From the NCBI RefSeq assembly GCF_030718205.1, contig NZ_JAUZQF010000006.1:372001-436000 (forward strand): a DNA stretch of 64,000 bases, read 5' to 3'. Positions 42,747 through 50,474 of the stretch are shown here, one piece after another (within the stretch, counting starts at the first letter, position 1; every line of letters begins with the position of its first letter). The position numbers and the translations under genes are program-made. The DNA comes from Nonomuraea turcica. Lineage in GTDB: Bacteria > Actinomycetota > Actinomycetes > Streptosporangiales > Streptosporangiaceae. The notes under the pieces were generated by a model. That model saw nothing but the letters and a program-made list of their open reading frames with translations. It was not told the DNA's origin and did not search any database.

Positions 42747-43286
42747 ATGCTCCCAGTCCGAAGGCCGGGATCGCTGGGTGAAACTCTCGGGCTGCGTTGG
42801 GAGGACGTCGATCTCGACCAGGCTGAGATGACGATCGGCTGGCAGCTCCAGCGCGTCGCGGGCAAGCTGCTGCACCGCCAGAGAAAGACCGACGCGTCCG
42901 ACGCGACGCTGCCCTTCCCGGAGATCGTCACGACGGCCCTCCGCGCCCGTAAACGGGCACGCGACATCGCCCGGGAAGCGGCGGGGGACGACCGGCAGGA
43001 GACAGGGCTAGTCTTCACCACCGCCAGCGGTCGGCCTATCGAGCCGTCGCACTTCAGGCGCAGCTTTGCCAACGCTGGTGAGAAGTCCCGCGTCCGCAGG
43101 ATCCATGTTCACGCCACTCGCAAGACCTGTGCATCCCTGCTGGTAGCCCTGAATGTTCATCCCCGTGCAGCCATGCAGATCCTCCGGCACAGCCAGACTT
43201 CCGTGACCATCAACATCTACAGCGAGGTCTCATCTGACGAGACGCGCCAGGCGCTCAAGCGACTCGGCGAACATTTCATTTTTTGA
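42747..43286 (+). pseudogene. Tyrosine integrase, N-terminus missing (unit 1)
   Basis: The catalytic half remains: TLGLRWEDVDLDQAEMTIGW, GLVFTTASGRPIEPSHF, HxxR in HVHATRKTCASLLVALNV, MQILRHSQTSVTINIYSEV with the second His and the Tyr nucleophile. The SAM-like and N-terminal domains and the first catalytic Arg region (GLRRGE type) are broken; the DNA just before is in other frames. This is a residue of the integrase of an element inserted at tRNA-Ala, whose 3' end lies at 44201. Confidence 0.8.
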
Positions 43287-43291
43287 CGCTC

Positions 43292-43328
43292 ACGTAGTAA
43301 GGCCACTTCAACCGTGGCCTTACTACGT
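43292..43328. terminator. Bidirectional hairpin between integrase and TIR remnants
   Basis: Perfect 15-bp arms ACGTAGTAAGGCCAC and complement, 7-nt loop, overlapping the last codon region of the TIR remnant on the other strand. Confidence 0.8.
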
Positions 43329-43980
43329 CTAGTCAATCTCAGGCAGAACCGCGCCTGCAATCTTCGCAGCGATTTCGGCTACGGAGTCGCGGCTAGTCTC
43401 GAACCCTGCAAGGTCCGGCAGAATGCCGCTGTACTGCGCGACGTCCTCAAACGTAACACCGTGCAGTACAGGGATAAGGGTGGGCTTGTTTAGCAGGGCT
43501 CCTAGCTCTCGCTCCGTCCAGAAGCGGCCAGCGAGGTATGCAGGCGTAAGAAGCGCGATACCAGCTTGCGCACGCCGCAGCCCTTGATCCATCTGAAGAG
43601 CTTGACTCTTACCGGGGCGGATGGCGATCTCATCGAACCAAACCGCCACGCCCAGGCCCTCAAGGTGTTCCCGCAGTTCGCCAGCCACCTGCGACCCGTC
43701 AATGCGCGCGTAGCTCAGGAACACGTCCTACTCTCGTGCGTCCTGAACCGAGATCGCCTCTTGAATCCGGTCAGCGAGCTGACGCTCTTCCACCGTGTAA
43801 TGCAGCGACGTGCCGGTTGTAGTCTACGATCACTTTCTGGTTATGCCGCTCAACCTTCCGGTTGTACTGATCAACTTCGTGCTGAAGCTTGGCCTGGGCC
43901 TGCTTGATCTGACGATTCTGTTCCTGTTGGGCCTTACGCAATGCCGCCCTTACGGCACTGGAGCTAACCCTTCTCGGCAT
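43329..43980 (-). pseudogene. TIR-domain protein with N-terminal coiled coil, inactivated
   Basis: Starts at 43980 (ribosome site GAGGGGG) with MPRRVSSSAVRAALRKAQQE and a Gln/Lys/Asn-rich coiled coil (VDQYNRKVERHNQKVIVDYN). Near 43815 the frame is lost; the natural continuation LHYTVEERQLADRIQEA is in the next frame, ending DARE, then an amber stop at 43728-43730 where Tyr is expected. Reading on gives the TIR domain: VFLSYARIDGSQVAGELREH, VAVWFDEIAIRPGKSQALQM, IALLTPAYLAGRFWTERELG. Glu of the NADase site is kept. TIR proteins of this build degrade NAD or signal in anti-phage defence; here two lesions make it non-functional unless expressed from the inner GTG at 43724. Confidence 0.82.
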
Positions 43981-44200
43981 GTATCCCCCTCAAGGCACAT
44001 CTACCCCCCGCGTAGCAGAGCGGTAGTACCGCGAGGGTAGAGGGTGGCCCTGACAAAAGCCCCACAGCTGAGTTTGGCGGCGGTGAGGGGCCCACGTGCC
44101 CGCGTCCAAGGGTTGGGGACGTACGGCGCCGTAGCTGCAGCTCGCAGCTGTACAAGATCGGAAAGGTCGCTTCCCGATCATGGGAGTGGCCTGTGACCTG

Positions 44201-44245
44201 GGGTGGATCCTAGGAGATTCGAACTCCTGACTTCCTGCTTGCAAA
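44201..44245 (-). repeat. Attachment-type repeat 1: 3' part of tRNA-Ala(TGC)
   Basis: On the minus strand this reads as anticodon loop TTTGCAA, variable region, T arm (GGAGTTCGAATCTCC) and acceptor strand. It differs from copies 2 and 3 at two bases, in the acceptor and CCA positions. The 5' half of the tRNA is absent, so it is an att core left by an integrative element, not a functional tRNA. A hairpin (about 44163-44200) lies just left of it. Confidence 0.85.
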
Positions 44246-44543
44246 CGAAGTCGAACAGTTGCGCGGTGTGGCGAAACGTGCAGGTGATGCTGGGGGCGAT
44301 GTGCAGGGCCGTCTTGAGAGTCCATGGTGGTTTTAGGCCGTTGTCACTCAGTTGGACACTCAGGTTCGGAGGGGCGGGCCGTGGCCGGTGATCGTTGCCT
44401 CTTCGTCCCGAACTCGCGGCGTGGAGGTCGCTAGGGTCGTTGCGGTGGTCAGGCTGTGCATGCAGATCGCGAATGGTCGTTGATGGCCGATGCAGTTGCT
44501 GCACTTGGTTGCTGCATCCTCCCTCATGTACTGATCATCGACG
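44246..44543. other. Short stretch without a gene next to att repeat 1
   Basis: No domain or paired att arm repeats were seen here. Confidence 0.4.
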
Positions 44544-44876
44544 TCAACGCGGCGGGCGATCTTCAATCACTTGTAATGTGCACCATTCGGCACCTGTGAT
44601 CATGTCGATCAGTGCTCTCCATGCCTTTCCTGAACAAGCAATCATGTTTACTTCGCTCGCAGGTGGCACTGTGATGTTGTGAGGCGCGCTGCCGGTCCAG
44701 TCGATCTTGAGCTGTACGACGTGTTGTCCAGGAGATACGTCGATCTCAAGGACGCCTCCGCGGCGAAGCGAGCCTACCTGTGCGCCGTCTATAAGAACCG
44801 TGTAGGCGCGAGACCGATCACGCCATCCGCTGCGTTGACGGGCGATCACTATCTTGCCTAAGGGTTCGTCGGCCAC
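44544..44876 (-). CDS. Small beta-rich hypothetical protein
   Basis: 110 residues. LGKIVIARQRSGWRDRSRAY then TVLIDGAQVGSLRRGGVLEI and DVSPGQHVVQLKIDWTGSAP form a pattern of strands as in PEGA-like carbohydrate-binding or surface modules ('yxvxiDGxxvGxlrrGexxxfxvxpGxHxv'). It is not exported. Function unknown. It belongs to the unit between att repeats 1 and 2. Confidence 0.75.
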   Translation of the reverse strand: MADEPLGKIVIARQRSGWRDRSRAYTVLIDGAQVGSLRRGGVLEIDVSPGQHVVQLKIDWTGSAPHNITVPPASEVNMIACSGKAWRALIDMITGAEWCTLQVIEDRPPR

Positions 44877-45094
44877 GTTTCACCACCGATAGGTCGATTT
44901 GCCATGTTGAGTCTGGCGATCGTCCCAGACAGCTTCCATGAACAAAGCCCCGAAAGGCCAGGCAGATCAGAGGCATTTCAAACCGCTCACAAAGGTGGGC
45001 TTCGGGGCATCTCCTCGTTGGGCAGAGTAGCCCTAACCGGGCAGGACGCGCTAGGTAAAGCCGCCGTTCGCGTGTGCATGCCTCTCGGTGAGCT

Positions 45095-45718
45095 TCAGCC
45101 GGTAAATTCGTTGACGCCGAGAGCGAAGTCCCAGTGGCCCACCCCGTTGCCGGCGAGTCCCACCGTGACCACGCCCACTCCTTCCAGCCAGTGCGCCATT
45201 TTCAGGCCGCCAACGTCCAGCGGGCGCAGCCCGATGCTCTCGATGAATGCCTTCACGCTCGCCTTCGCCTGCGCACTGTCGCCGGCGATGAAGACGTTGG
45301 GTCGGCCCTTCTCCAGGACATTACGGAAGATGGTGTTGAATGCCTTCACCACACTGGCGCCGGCCGGGGCCACCTTGGCGACTTCCTGCGCGATCGAGGT
45401 CTCCTCGCTGTGGGCTAGCCCGTCGAACGTAGCATTGAAGGGGTTGCTGATGTCGACGATGACCTTGCCCGCGAGGGCGTCTCCGTACTCGACGACGACC
45501 GAAACGACACCGTCGTACAACAGGGCCGTGATGACGATGTCCCCGGCCGGGACGGCGCCCCACTTTCCCGCCGTCGCGCCGCCGCCGAGAGCCTTGGCCA
45601 GGTCATCGGCCTTGGACTGATCGCGGCCCATGACCTCGACGGTGTTGCCGCCCGCTACCGCCAGCGTGCCGATGGTACGGGCCATGTTCCCCGTACCGAT
45701 GATGGTGATGTTGCCCAT
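45095..45718 (-). CDS. F420-dependent NADP oxidoreductase-type protein
   Basis: 207 residues from the ATG at 45718. Rossmann N-terminus MGNITIIGTGNMARTIGTLA with the dinucleotide-binding GxGxxA variant, then NTVEVMGRDQSKADDLAKAL, VVDISNPFNA-type VIVDISNPFN, ASVVKAFNTIFRNVLEKG and RPNVFIAGD. Enzymes of the family move hydride between NADP and F420 or act as small dehydrogenases. Transcribed with the SDR gene (176 bp upstream) and divergent from the TetR gene, which may control both. Confidence 0.9.
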   Translation of the reverse strand: MGNITIIGTGNMARTIGTLAVAGGNTVEVMGRDQSKADDLAKALGGGATAGKWGAVPAGDIVITALLYDGVVSVVVEYGDALAGKVIVDISNPFNATFDGLAHSEETSIAQEVAKVAPAGASVVKAFNTIFRNVLEKGRPNVFIAGDSAQAKASVKAFIESIGLRPLDVGGLKMAHWLEGVGVVTVGLAGNGVGHWDFALGVNEFTG

Positions 45719-45894
45719 GAGGTGTGCTCTCTTCCTGTTCTCGAGGTTTTGCTGTGTCTCGTTCGTGTCGGGTCGGGCCCAGCGCGTCGGCCGCCCGCGC
45801 AACATTTCGGCGTGTTGCGGATGTCCGCGTTCGAGATCAGTTCCTTGTGGCGACTGGGTTGTTGCGGGGGGACCCGCGGTATTCCGGTGTGTGG

Positions 45895-46635
45895 TCAGAT
45901 GGCGGTGGTGCCGCCGTCGGTGACCAGTTCCAGGCCGTTGACGTAGCTGGAGTCGTCGGAGGCAAGGAACAGGGCGACGGTGGCGATTTCTTCGGGGCGG
46001 CCCATCTTTCCGCGGGGGATCAGGGACTCGAATGCGGCCTTGGTGGCCTCGTCGAACAGTTCTTCCTGTTTGGCGGTGGCGACCTGGCCGGGGGTCAGGA
46101 CGTTGACCCGGATCTTGCGGTCGCGCAGTTCGTTGAGCCAGACGCGGGCCCAGGCCTGCTGGACGGCTTTGCTTCCGGCGTAGAGGCTCCAGCCGGGGAA
46201 GGCGCCGAGTGAGGCGTTGGATCCGGTCATGAAGATCGAGCCGTTGTCGTTGATCAGCGGCAGTGCTTTCTGCACGGTGAACAGGGTGCCGCGCGCGTTG
46301 AGCCAGAAGGCGCGGTGGAAATGTTCCTCGGTGATCTCGCCGAGGACGGCCGGTTCCCCCATCCCGGCGCTGGCCCACAGCACGTCGATCGAGCCCTTTT
46401 CCCGCTTGACGGTGTCGTACAAGCGGTCCAGGTCGTCCAGTTCGGCGGCGTCGCCCTGCACGGCGGTGACGTTGCGGCCGATCAGCTTGACGGCGTCGTC
46501 CAGTGCTTCCTGCCGCCGGGCCTGGATGAAGACGTGAGCTCCTTCCTCGACGAACAGCTTGGCGCCGGCCAGTGCCATGCCGGTGGATCCGCCGGTGATC
46601 ACCGCTACCTTGCCATCGAGCTTTCCCACGATCAC
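45895..46635 (-). CDS. Short-chain dehydrogenase/reductase
   Basis: 246 residues. SDR features: KVAVITGGSTGMALAGAKLF, where the last position of TGxxxGxG is Ala; DVLWASAGMGEPA (NAG-type motif as SAG); active site Ser in IFMTGSNASLGAF, and YAGSKAVQQAWA with Tyr and Lys; C-terminal NGLELVTDGGTTAI. Likely an NAD(P)-dependent alcohol or ketone oxidoreductase. Its promoter faces the TetR gene across about 130 bp that holds two 17-bp direct repeats. Confidence 0.93.
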   Translation of the reverse strand: MIVGKLDGKVAVITGGSTGMALAGAKLFVEEGAHVFIQARRQEALDDAVKLIGRNVTAVQGDAAELDDLDRLYDTVKREKGSIDVLWASAGMGEPAVLGEITEEHFHRAFWLNARGTLFTVQKALPLINDNGSIFMTGSNASLGAFPGWSLYAGSKAVQQAWARVWLNELRDRKIRVNVLTPGQVATAKQEELFDEATKAAFESLIPRGKMGRPEEIATVALFLASDDSSYVNGLELVTDGGTTAI

Positions 46636-46666
46636 TCCTCTTGGAGTTGGGTATTCGGGACAGTCT

Positions 46667-46737
46667 GCAAGCTATGTACACCGTACTGTTTGCGTAACGT
46701 ATCGGATGGCCAACCGGAGCGCAAGCTATGTACACCG
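46667..46737. promoter_or_regulatory. Two 17-bp direct repeats, operator candidates of the TetR gene
   Basis: GCAAGCTATGTACACCG occurs at 46667-46683 and exactly again at 46721-46737, 54 bp apart, between the divergent SDR and TetR genes. Such paired sites usually bind the divergent regulator. Binding is not shown. Confidence 0.65.
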
Positions 46738-46767
46738 ATAGGTACCCATCAGGGCTACACTGGGGAC

Positions 46768-47397
46768 ATGACGGAGTTGGAGAAGGGCCCCCTGGGCCGG
46801 CGCCGTGGCAGGGGCGCGCGCGAGCGAATCCTCAGCGCGTCACAGCAGCTGTTCCGCGATCAGGGCATCAACCGCACCGGCATGGACCAACTCTGTGCGG
46901 TTGCCCAGGTGTCCAAGCGCACGGCCTACCAGCACTTCACCAGCAAGGACGAACTCGTCGCCGAATACCTGCGCCGATTCGATCCCGACGTCATGCCCGG
47001 AGTGTTCGACCGCACCGACCTCACGCCCCGCGAACGACTCATCGCCGCCTTCGACATGCCCGCGTCCACGCCCCTGTGCCCCTACATCGCGGCGGCCGTC
47101 GAACTCCACGACCCCCAACACCCCGCATCCCAGTACGCACGCGACTACAAGACCGCCATCGCCGCGCGGCTCACCGAAACCGCCCGCGAAGCCGGCGCCA
47201 CCAACCCCGAACAACTCGGCGAACAACTGGCGCTACTGCTCGACGGCGCCTCGGCCCGCGCCCGAGTCCTCAACAGTGAATCCTTCCCCACCGCCGCCGC
47301 CATCGCCGCCGTCCTCATCGACAACGCCATCCCCTCGTCACCTCCACGGCAGCCCAGCGGTGACTGGTCAGCTACTCGGGGCGGCGTGGCGAGTTGA
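46768..47397 (+). CDS. TetR-family transcriptional regulator, C-terminus altered
   Basis: 209 residues. HTH: ARERILSASQQLFRDQGINR ... GMDQLCAVAQVSKRTAYQHF with SKDELVAEYLRRFD. The ligand domain follows (TPLCPYIAAAVELHDPQHPA ... LGEQLALLLDGASARARVLN). After AIAAVLIDNAIP the ending (SSPPRQPSGDWSATRG) no longer fits the family and comes from the DNA of the truncated integrase, so the last residues were probably replaced at a recombination joint. Likely controls the divergent SDR and F420-type genes. Confidence 0.9.
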   Translation: MTELEKGPLGRRRGRGARERILSASQQLFRDQGINRTGMDQLCAVAQVSKRTAYQHFTSKDELVAEYLRRFDPDVMPGVFDRTDLTPRERLIAAFDMPASTPLCPYIAAAVELHDPQHPASQYARDYKTAIAARLTETAREAGATNPEQLGEQLALLLDGASARARVLNSESFPTAAAIAAVLIDNAIPSSPPRQPSGDWSATRGGVAS

Positions 47398-47803
47398 TCT
47401 GTCCCACGGTCACGTGGATGCGCGAGCGGTGAAGGCGCTTCGTCTCCTGATGGAGACGCAGGAGCAGAAGCAGGCCAGTGCAGAGGGCGCGCCGACCGGC
47501 ACGGGCCTGGTGTTTTGCACCAAGAACGGAACACCGCTGAGTGCGGCCAACGTACGGCGCGACTTCCGGAAGGTGGCCGACAACGCGGGCCTGGCCGGCG
47601 CGGAGTGGACGCCGAGGGAGCTTCGGCACAGCTTCGTGTCATTCCTGTCGGACTCGGGAGTTCCGATCGAGGACATCTCGCAGCTGGTGGGCCATGCGAC
47701 CACCGTGGTCACCGAGACGGTCTACCGCTTCCAGTTGCGCCCTGTGCTCCTGCAGGGTGCCGAAGCGATGGACAGTATCTTTCCTGCGGCCGAAGATACG
47801 TAG
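47352..47803 (+). pseudogene. Tyrosine integrase C-terminal fragment (unit 2)
   Basis: Fragment in frame with VKALRLLMETQEQKQASAEG, TGLVFCTKNGTPLSAANVRR, the HxxR motif ELRHSFVSFLSDSGVPIEDI, LVGHATTVVTETVYRFQLRP with His and Tyr. The N-terminal two thirds are gone; the fragment starts inside the end of the TetR gene. It stops 57 bp before att repeat 2, the normal arrangement for actinomycete integrative elements. Confidence 0.85.
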
Positions 47804-47821
47804 TCACTCAGATAGACACGC

Positions 47822-47850
47822 ACCCCCGCTTACCGATCTTAAGCGGGGGT
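47822..47850. terminator. Hairpin after integrase fragment 2
   Basis: ACCCCCGCTTA and its complement (47840-47850) form an 11-bp stem with a 7-nt loop, between the integrase stop and att repeat 2. Confidence 0.75.
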
Positions 47851-47860
47851 GTGTTCTTGC

Positions 47861-47905
47861 TGGTGGAGCCTAGGAGATTCGAACTCCTGACTTCCTGCTT
47901 GCAAA
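47861..47905 (-). repeat. Attachment-type repeat 2: 3' part of tRNA-Ala(TGC) with encoded CCA
   Basis: 45 bp, identical to copy 3 at 55514-55558. Minus strand: TTTGCAA anticodon loop through T arm to GGCTCCACCA. The tRNA 5' half is absent. It forms the left border (attL or attR) of the island that ends at copy 3. Confidence 0.88.
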
Positions 47906-47990
47906 TCGGTCTGATCTTCGATGGCAACGGCCTCGACCTGCGCGGAGGACGGTCCGCGAGTGTCCGTGATTGACCGCTGCTGACCGCCCT

Positions 47991-48011
47991 TAATGGCACG
48001 CTAATGGCACG
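47991..48011 (+). repeat. Tandem integrase arm-type repeats, left end of the island
   Basis: TAATGGCACG at 47991-48000 and again at 48002-48011, 86 bp inside att repeat 2. A similar pair with one changed base lies at 55456-55476 inside the other border. Such arms bind the N-terminal domain of tyrosine integrases. The stretch 47906-48428 has no recognised gene. Confidence 0.6.
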
Positions 48012-48143
48012 ACGATCACGCCCACCACCTGGCTATTTGAGCGCGACGCGCGTACCCCTGCCTCCTGACGCTCCCGTCCGCCGTCGTCCCGCCCGAAGGG
48101 GAGGCGGGCCAGGGCCACGGGGACAAGGTGGAGCCCCCAACTG

Positions 48144-48185
48144 GGTTCTGGCACACTTTCCGTGATTCGGTGACGGTGGGTGATC
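48144..48185. repeat. Isolated insertion-sequence end
   Basis: 42 bp starting GGTTCTGGCACACTTTCCGT, matching 34 of 42 bases of the stretch 49220-49261 that lies just beyond the stop of the ISL3 transposase remnant. The similarity continues leftward (CCAGGGCCACGGGG in both). The pair flanks the GNAT gene in direct orientation. Confidence 0.55.
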
Positions 48186-48428
48186 GTCTTCTGTGATCAT
48201 GACTGCGGTGCACTCACAATGATCTTGACGTGCTGTTCCTCACCTGCAGGCCATCGCTATCGAGCGGTACGAGCGAAGGCGGCGGCGTGCGCCGCCGCGC
48301 GGCCCGAGCTTGCGGGCCGCACGCTGCGCGTGCGGCCTGGGGGCCGTTCTCGCGCGCGCCCGCCACTCGGGCCGCGACCAGGCCCGAACGCGGAGCCTAC
48401 GCCAAAAGAACTCACGCGTGAGGCCGTC

Positions 48429-48992
48429 CTACGGAGCCGTCGTCGTCATCTCGAAAGCATCGAACTCAGCACGGGTGATCTCGTGGACCACGACAGGTTG
48501 GCCATGCGCAGGCACGACGGTTTCGAACCCAAACCGCATACCGATCTTGTCCATGACTCGTTTTGAGCGAACGTTGTCGACATGCCGGATGCTAACGACG
48601 CGGTCGAGACTACAGTCGATGAGCCCGAATCGCAGCAGCGCTCCAGCGGCCTCTGTGGCATAGCCGGCCCCCCAGTGTTGGCGACTCAGACGCCACCCGA
48701 TCTCCACCGCAGGAAGAATCTCGGGAAGAAAGGTCGGTACCGTCAGCGCCACCCACCCGGCGAACTGCCCAGTCTCCTGCACGATCACGGAGAGCATGCC
48801 GAAGCCACGCTCTTCCCATTCTCGTTGAACACGGGCGATCCCAGCCGCAGTCCGATCGCGATCCAAAGGCAACACCGACCCATCGCCGATGTAGCGCATG
48901 ACCTCCGGGTCAGCATTCATCGTGGCGAGCGGATCGATATCGTCCTCGTTTGGGCTACGCAGGAGGAGCCGCCCAGTCGTCAGCGAGATCAT
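48429..48992 (-). CDS. GNAT-family N-acetyltransferase (RimJ/RimL type)
   Basis: 187 residues. TGRLLLRSPNEDDIDPLATM near the start, FAGWVALTVPTFLPEILPAV, then EIGWRLSRQHWGAGYATEAA, the acetyl-CoA loop, followed by IRHVDNVRSKRVMDKIGMRF. These are typical of RimJ/RimL-like enzymes that acetylate N-termini or small amines. The gene is intact and is the only complete non-transposon gene of the island's left part. Confidence 0.9.
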   Translation of the reverse strand: MISLTTGRLLLRSPNEDDIDPLATMNADPEVMRYIGDGSVLPLDRDRTAAGIARVQREWEERGFGMLSVIVQETGQFAGWVALTVPTFLPEILPAVEIGWRLSRQHWGAGYATEAAGALLRFGLIDCSLDRVVSIRHVDNVRSKRVMDKIGMRFGFETVVPAHGQPVVVHEITRAEFDAFEMTTTAP

Positions 48993-49266
48993 CGGCCGAT
49001 TCTCTCATGTCGGTGTGATGAACACCGCACGGAGGAGGGTGAGCAACCCTCCAGCAACAAATTCTGCCTCCGGCGGGGCACTCCGGCTCCGGGATGATCG
49101 CCGTTCGGGCCTGAGGTCCGTTGATGGCTGAGGTGGAAGCTTGATCATCCCGCCCGCCATCGACCCGGGACAAGCCGAGCAGACCAGGGCCACGGGGCCA
49201 AGGTCGTTCCTCCAGTTGGGGTTCTGGCGCATTCTCTGTGGCCCGGTGACTGTGGGTGATCAGCGG
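48993..49266. other. Non-coding DNA with the IS end preceding the transposase stop
   Basis: Holds the IS-end sequence 49220-49261 (GGTTCTGGCGCATTCTCTGT...). No gene recognised. Confidence 0.45.
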
Positions 49267-49341
49267 CTATGGTGCGAGGAGGACGCGTTTGCGGAGTAGG
49301 TCGAAGTTGGCCCGGCCGAACATCTGCCGTTTGAGCATCTT
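49267..49341 (-). pseudogene. ISL3 transposase, last 24 codons (part split off by transposon)
   Basis: The minus strand reads KMLKRQMFGRANFDLLRKRV then LLAP-stop, the invariant C-terminus of ISL3-type transposases. It begins exactly where the other segment at 54884-55088 ends (…EGQVNRI). The two halves are separated by the 5.5-kb Tn554-like element. Confidence 0.8.
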
Positions 49342-49412
49342 ACAAGTTACGTGGAATCAGACCGTTGGGGTGATCATGTCCTCTTCGGTTCTCGTCACGT
49401 ACTTGAGGGGCA

Positions 49413-50474
49413 GTGTTGGGCACGTTGGTGTTGGAGGAGAAGTGGCCAGTCCTGGGGAGGTACGACAAGGCGGCCGAGTGGCTGGGCATCTGGGTTGATC
49501 TGGGTCGGGCGCCGCGGACGATCGATGCCTACGCGCGTGGGATCACGGAGTACCTGGAGGTGTGCGAGCGGGACGGCGTCGACCCGGTCACCGCGAACAA
49601 GGCAAACGTCGCGGTGTTCGTGCGGGAGCTGGCGACCCGGCCGAACCGGCACGGCGCGAAGTTGGTGTCCCTGGACTCGGGGACCGGGTTGTCGAACGCG
49701 ACGATCCAGCAGCGGCTGGTGCCGGTCAGGCTGTTCTACGACTTCCTGATCGAGGAAGGCCTGCGGGAGAGCAACCCGGTCGGGCGCGGGAAGTACACAC
49801 CCGGCCGACGCTTCGGCGGTCAGCAGCGCGGGTTGGTACCGCGATTGTCGAAGTTGCCGTGGATCCCGGACGAGCAGCAGTGGATGCGGGTTCTGCAGGT
49901 GGCTCGTGGCAAGGGCATCCGGAACCGGCTGATGCTGGCGCTGGCCTATGACGCGGCGCTGCGCCGGGAGGAGCTGTGCTCGCTGCGGACCGATGATCTG
50001 GATCCGGCGCATCGGACGTTGCGGGTCCGGGCAGAGACGACGAAGAACCGGCTGGAACGGGTGGTGCCGTACTCGGCGGCGACCGGGGCGCTCATGACGT
50101 CCTACCTGGCGCACCGGGCCACGATCAGCCGGGCACGCGGTCCGTTGTTCTTGTCGGAGTCGCGTCGCAACCACGCCCAGCCGCTGAGCTTGTGGACCTG
50201 GTCGAAGGTCGTTCGCGGGCTCGCTCTGGAGGCCGGAGTGCCGCAGTTCTCCACGCATACGACACGGGACCTGTGCTTGACGGACCTGGCGCGCATGGGC
50301 TGGGAGCTGCACGCGATCGCGACGTTCGCCGGCCACAGGTCGACCGAGTCGACCTTGGCTTACATCCATCTGTCGGGTCGTGACCTGGCGCAGAAGCTGG
50401 CCAGCGGGATGGACCACATCCACGCCTGGAGGGTTCAGATGCTCACCGGCACCACCGCGCAGGCGGCGCGGTGA
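49413..50474 (+). CDS. tnpA: TnpA-type tyrosine recombinase of the Tn554-like element
   Basis: 353 residues from GTG 49413. N-terminal SAM-like domain: RAPRTIDAYARGITEYLEVC and LSNATIQQRLVPVRLFYDFL. The catalytic domain has Arg in AYDAALRREELCSLRTDDLD, Lys in ETTKNRLERVVPY, HTTRDLCLTDLARMG (HxxR), ATFAGHRSTESTLAYIHLSG (His and Tyr). All five catalytic residues are present, so it looks functional. It overlaps the next gene by GTGA. Located at the left end of the transposon, as tnpA is in Tn554. Confidence 0.9.
   Translation: MLGTLVLEEKWPVLGRYDKAAEWLGIWVDLGRAPRTIDAYARGITEYLEVCERDGVDPVTANKANVAVFVRELATRPNRHGAKLVSLDSGTGLSNATIQQRLVPVRLFYDFLIEEGLRESNPVGRGKYTPGRRFGGQQRGLVPRLSKLPWIPDEQQWMRVLQVARGKGIRNRLMLALAYDAALRREELCSLRTDDLDPAHRTLRVRAETTKNRLERVVPYSAATGALMTSYLAHRATISRARGPLFLSESRRNHAQPLSLWTWSKVVRGLALEAGVPQFSTHTTRDLCLTDLARMGWELHAIATFAGHRSTESTLAYIHLSGRDLAQKLASGMDHIHAWRVQMLTGTTAQAAR

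Noticed and set aside
45095..46735. One 546-codon fused oxidoreductase on the minus strand
   Set aside because: Only the part from the ATG at 45718 resembles a protein; the upstream part is antiphase to the SDR gene.
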